Assembly: GCA_012517645.1 (NCBI GenBank)
Contig: JAAYUR010000190.1
Span: forward strand, 1 to 8,002
Direction: 5' to 3'
From: Treponema sp.
GTDB lineage: Bacteria; Spirochaetota; Spirochaetia; Treponematales; UBA12059
Length of the DNA: 8,002 nt
Position numbers and translations under genes: made by a program. Positions 5,425 through 8,002 of this stretch are shown one piece after another; within the stretch, counting starts at the first letter, position 1, and every line of letters begins with the position of its first letter. Under the pieces are notes generated by a model. That model was not told where the DNA came from and did no database searches. It worked only from the letters and a program-made list of their open reading frames with translations.

Positions 5425-7026
5425 ATGTCGAATGAATCGCCCTTGTTGAGTTTCGAAGGCATCACCAAGGATTTCTATGGTACCGTCGTCATTAAGGACG
5501 TGTCCTTCACCCTGGGCAGGGGCCGGATACTGGGCCTGGTCGGGGAGAACGGAGCGGGCAAGACGACCCTCATGAGCGTCCTGTTCGGGATGCCGGTCAT
5601 CTCGGAAACCGGAGGGTTTTCCGGGACCGTAAAGCTGGACGGCCAGGCGGTGTCCTTCCGTTCCCCCTTTGACGCCCTGGACGCGGGGATCGGGATGGTG
5701 CACCAGGAGTTCTCCCTGATTCCCGGCTTTACGACCACGGAGAACATCGTACTGAACCGGGAGTCCCTGAAGGCCGGGCCGGCGGTCGAGGTGTTCGGCG
5801 AACGCCTTTCGGTCCTGGACCGCCCAAAGATGCGGGCCCGTGCGGAGGCGGCGATCGGACGCCTGGGAGTCAAGCTGGACCCCGAGATGCTCGTCTCGGA
5901 GATGCCCGTCGGACACAAGCAGTTCACGGAAATCGCCCGGGAGATCAACCGGGACAACGTACGGCTCCTGGTGCTGGACGAGCCGACCGCGGTCCTGACC
6001 GAGAGCGAGGCCGAGGTCCTCCTGTCCGCCCTCCGCAACCTAGCGGCCCAGGGCATCTCCATCATCTTCATCTCCCATCGCCTGCACGAGGTCCTGTCCA
6101 TCTGCGACCGGATCGTGACCCTGAGGGACGGCCGGGTGGTCAAGGATACCGACGCCAAGGGGGTTACCGTGGCCGACGTGGCCTCCTGGATGGTGGGCCG
6201 GGACGTGGACGACTCGGGACGGAAATTCGACGCCCGGGAGCTCCCCGGGGCCGCCCTCGAGGTGGAGAACCTCTGGGTGGACATGCCCGGGGAAACGGTG
6301 CGGGACGTGAGCTTCTCGGTGCGGGAAGGGGAGATCTTCGGCATCGGGGGACTCGCGGGGCAGGGCAAGCTGGGCATTCCGAACGGGATCATGGGCTTGT
6401 ACCCGGCGGGCGGGACGGTCCGCCTGCACGGGAAAACCGTGACCCTGGACGCCCCCCGGGCGGCCCTGGACGCGGGCATGGCCTTCGTCTCCGAGGACCG
6501 CCGGGGGGTGGGACTCCTCTTGGACGAGAGCCTGGACTGGAACATCGCCTTTACGGCCATGCAGGTCAAGGGCGAGTACCTGAAGACCTACCTCGGCGGC
6601 CTGGTTCGGCTCCGGGATGAAAAGGCGATGAGGGCGCTGACGGAAGAGTACGTGAAACTGCTGGACATCAAGTGCACGGGTCCCAAGCAGAAGGCCAAGG
6701 AGCTCTCCGGAGGCAACCAGCAGAAGATCTGCCTGGCCAAGGCCTTCGCCCTCAAGCCCACGGTCCTCTTCGTATCCGAGCCGACCCGAGGGATCGACGT
6801 GGGCGCCAAGGCCCTGGTCCTGGACAACCTGAGACACTACAACCGGGACTTCGGCACCACCATCGTGATGGTATCCAGCGAATTGGAGGAGCTCCGCTCC
6901 ATCTGCGACCGGATCGCCATCGTGGACGAGGGCCGAATCGCGGGCATCCTGCCCCCGAGCGCCCCGATATCCGACTTCGGGCTCCTGATGGCGGGCCAGA
7001 AGGTTCCCGAGGAGGTCCAGCCGTGA
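5425..7026 (+). CDS. double-domain ABC importer ATPase, sugar/nucleoside type
   Basis: A 533-residue cytoplasmic ATPase with two fused nucleotide-binding domains, the layout of RbsA/MglA and of BMP-type nucleoside importers. Domain 1 has Walker A GENGAGKT (40-47), Q-loop VHQEF (92-96), a weak signature MPVGHKQ (160-166), Walker B LLVLDEPT (181-188) and the switch His218 in ISHR. Domain 2 has a Walker A-like GLAGQGK (309-315, followed by Leu instead of Ser/Thr), signature LSGGNQQK (427-434), Walker B LFVSEPTRGID (448-458) with Ser451 where Asp is usual, and Ser485 in the His-switch position. One composite site (domain 1 Walker motifs with the domain 2 signature) therefore looks intact and the other degenerate, a known asymmetry in this group. 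The start ATG has GGAAGG (5412-5417) 7 nt upstream. The reading frame stays open back to 5050, but that part overlaps the lipoprotein gene and is not translated sense. It is the second operon gene, overlapping the permease by 4 nt. Confidence 0.93.
   Translation: MSNESPLLSFEGITKDFYGTVVIKDVSFTLGRGRILGLVGENGAGKTTLMSVLFGMPVISETGGFSGTVKLDGQAVSFRSPFDALDAGIGMVHQEFSLIPGFTTTENIVLNRESLKAGPAVEVFGERLSVLDRPKMRARAEAAIGRLGVKLDPEMLVSEMPVGHKQFTEIAREINRDNVRLLVLDEPTAVLTESEAEVLLSALRNLAAQGISIIFISHRLHEVLSICDRIVTLRDGRVVKDTDAKGVTVADVASWMVGRDVDDSGRKFDARELPGAALEVENLWVDMPGETVRDVSFSVREGEIFGIGGLAGQGKLGIPNGIMGLYPAGGTVRLHGKTVTLDAPRAALDAGMAFVSEDRRGVGLLLDESLDWNIAFTAMQVKGEYLKTYLGGLVRLRDEKAMRALTEEYVKLLDIKCTGPKQKAKELSGGNQQKICLAKAFALKPTVLFVSEPTRGIDVGAKALVLDNLRHYNRDFGTTIVMVSSELEELRSICDRIAIVDEGRIAGILPPSAPISDFGLLMAGQKVPEEVQP
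7009..7015 (+). promoter_or_regulatory. ribosome binding site for the GTG-started permease
   Basis: GAGGAGG inside the last codons of the ATPase gene lies 7 nt before GTG at 7023. Together with the GTGA stop/start overlap it fixes the permease start and indicates translational coupling. Confidence 0.8.
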
Positions 7027-8002
7027 ACAGACTCAAGCAGGCCGTAATCGATTTCGGCTGGCCCCGGATCATCATCTTTTTGTTCGTCGTGGCCTTGTTC
7101 ATCGGAGCCCCCTTCGTGAACGTCCGGGTGGATTCCTCCTTCACGGACGTCTTCAACCGGTTCGGCCAAAACGCCGTCCTGGTCCTGGCCCTGGTCCCCA
7201 TGGTCCAGGCGGGCTGCGGCCTAAACTTCGGGCTTCCGGTTGGGATCATCGCGGGCCTGCTGGGCTCGACTCTGGCCATGGAGTTCGGCCTGGTCGGCTG
7301 GGCGGGCTTCCTGGGCGCGATCGGGCTGGCGATCCCCTTCGCGGCGGCCTTCGGGTTCGCCTACGGGGTCCTGCTGAACAAGGTCAAGGGTGAGGAGATG
7401 ACCATCGCGATGTACGTGGGTTTCTCCATCGTCACCTTCTTCGCCATCCTCTGGCTCCTCCTTCCGTATTCGAGCCCCAACATGGTCTGGGGTTACGCGG
7501 GCAGGGGCCTGCGCACCACGATCACCCTGGAGGGATACTGGGGACGCATCCTCAACGACTTCCTGGCCGTGCGGATCGGGGAGAACTTCCAGTTCCCCAC
7601 GGGCATGATCCTCTTCGTTATTCTGCTGACCGTGCTGACGGGCATCTTCTTCCGGAGCAAGACCGGCACGGCCATGACGGCGGTGGGCTCCAACCCGGAT
7701 TTCGCCCGGGCGGGAGGGGTTTCCGCGGATCGCATGCGGCTGACCAGCGTAGTGCTCTCCACGGTGATCGGGGCGGTTGGAATCCTCGTGTACCAGCAGA
7801 GCTTCGGGTTCATCCAGATCTACAACGCCCCCCTGTTCATGGCCTTCCCGGCCGTCGCGGCCCTCCTGATCGGCGGCGCCTCGGTGAACAAGGCCAGCAT
7901 GCTGAACGTGATCGTGGGAACCTTTCTTTTCCAGTCCATCCTGACCATGACGCCCTCGGTGATCAACAGCGTCCTGCAGACGGACATGTCCGAGGTGATC
8001 CG
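7023..8002 (+). CDS. ABC importer permease (BPD_transp_2 type), truncated by the window edge
   Basis: The first 326 residues of a polytopic inner-membrane permease; the 3' end lies beyond 8002. The GTG start overlaps the ATPase stop (GTGA). Hydrophobic segments lie near residues 14-31, 50-64, 70-88, 92-118, 128-149, 192-210, 240-257, 270-286 and 290-310. A Gly-rich membrane stretch (QAGCGLNFGLPVGIIAGLLG, 62-81) and the cytoplasmic loop GTAMTAVGSNPDFARAGGV (215-233) are the hallmarks of the RbsC/BMP-type permease family; the loop (G-x-N-x-x-x-A-R-x-x-G) is the coupling segment that contacts the ATPase. With the lipoprotein and ATPase it would form one importer. Systems of this type often have two permeases, so a partner gene is expected to the right. 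The substrate is unknown. Confidence 0.88.
   Translation, partial: MNRLKQAVIDFGWPRIIIFLFVVALFIGAPFVNVRVDSSFTDVFNRFGQNAVLVLALVPMVQAGCGLNFGLPVGIIAGLLGSTLAMEFGLVGWAGFLGAIGLAIPFAAAFGFAYGVLLNKVKGEEMTIAMYVGFSIVTFFAILWLLLPYSSPNMVWGYAGRGLRTTITLEGYWGRILNDFLAVRIGENFQFPTGMILFVILLTVLTGIFFRSKTGTAMTAVGSNPDFARAGGVSADRMRLTSVVLSTVIGAVGILVYQQSFGFIQIYNAPLFMAFPAVAALLIGGASVNKASMLNVIVGTFLFQSILTMTPSVINSVLQTDMSEVI

Noticed and set aside
5475..6569. 364-codon minus-strand open frame across the ABC ATPase
   Set aside because: Ser/Arg/Pro/Thr-rich antisense shadow of a gene with all ABC motifs intact in frame.
1..8002. Mobile element, CRISPR array, tRNA or rRNA
   Set aside because: No transposase or integrase coding sequence, no regularly spaced repeats, and no tRNA- or rRNA-like segment was found on reading through; intergenic gaps are all under about 215 bp.

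Overview
The window is a GC-rich (by eye a little over 60% GC) bacterial chromosome segment with five complete genes and one gene cut by the right edge. The gene complement is a membrane-anchored class III nucleotide cyclase, a lipoprotein with a loose lipobox (Phe at -3), a DUF3798-type transport operon and a long-chain acyl-CoA synthetase. This fits a free-living or host-associated spirochaete best, with Synergistota or another anaerobic lineage as alternatives. The assignment is an inference from gene content only; there is no rRNA or other marker in the window.

Layout: (1) 67-621 (+), a small four-helix membrane protein of unknown function. (2) 751-2469 (+), an AMP-forming acyl-CoA synthetase. 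(3) 2536-3801 (-), a cyclase that converges on the synthetase gene, with a GC-rich hairpin between the two stop codons. (4) 3802-4013, a divergent intergenic region with an AT-rich island, a 12-bp perfect palindrome and a good sigma70-type promoter (TTGACC-16-TACAAT) facing right. (5) 4014-5243 (+), a periplasmic-binding-type lipoprotein that resembles DUF3798. (6) 5244-5424, a spacer with two strong back-to-back RNA hairpins. (7) 5425-7026 (+), a two-domain ABC ATPase of the sugar/nucleoside type. (8) 7023 to the right edge (+), a multi-spanning permease whose GTG start overlaps the ATPase stop by 4 nt.

The rightward genes 4014 to 8002+ form one import operon: a lipid-anchored binding protein captures a solute outside the membrane, the permease forms the channel, and the fused double ATPase powers uptake. 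A second permease would be expected just past the right edge. The substrate cannot be read from the sequence. The tandem hairpins after the lipoprotein gene look like a device for keeping more binding-protein mRNA than ATPase/permease mRNA.

The points most worth a second look are the cyclase active site, where the base-specifying Lys and the transition-state Asn are replaced by Gln and Ser while both metal Asp residues remain; the two hairpins inside the transport operon; and the orphan-substrate transporter, which shares its control region with that cyclase. No mobile element, CRISPR array, tRNA or rRNA was seen.
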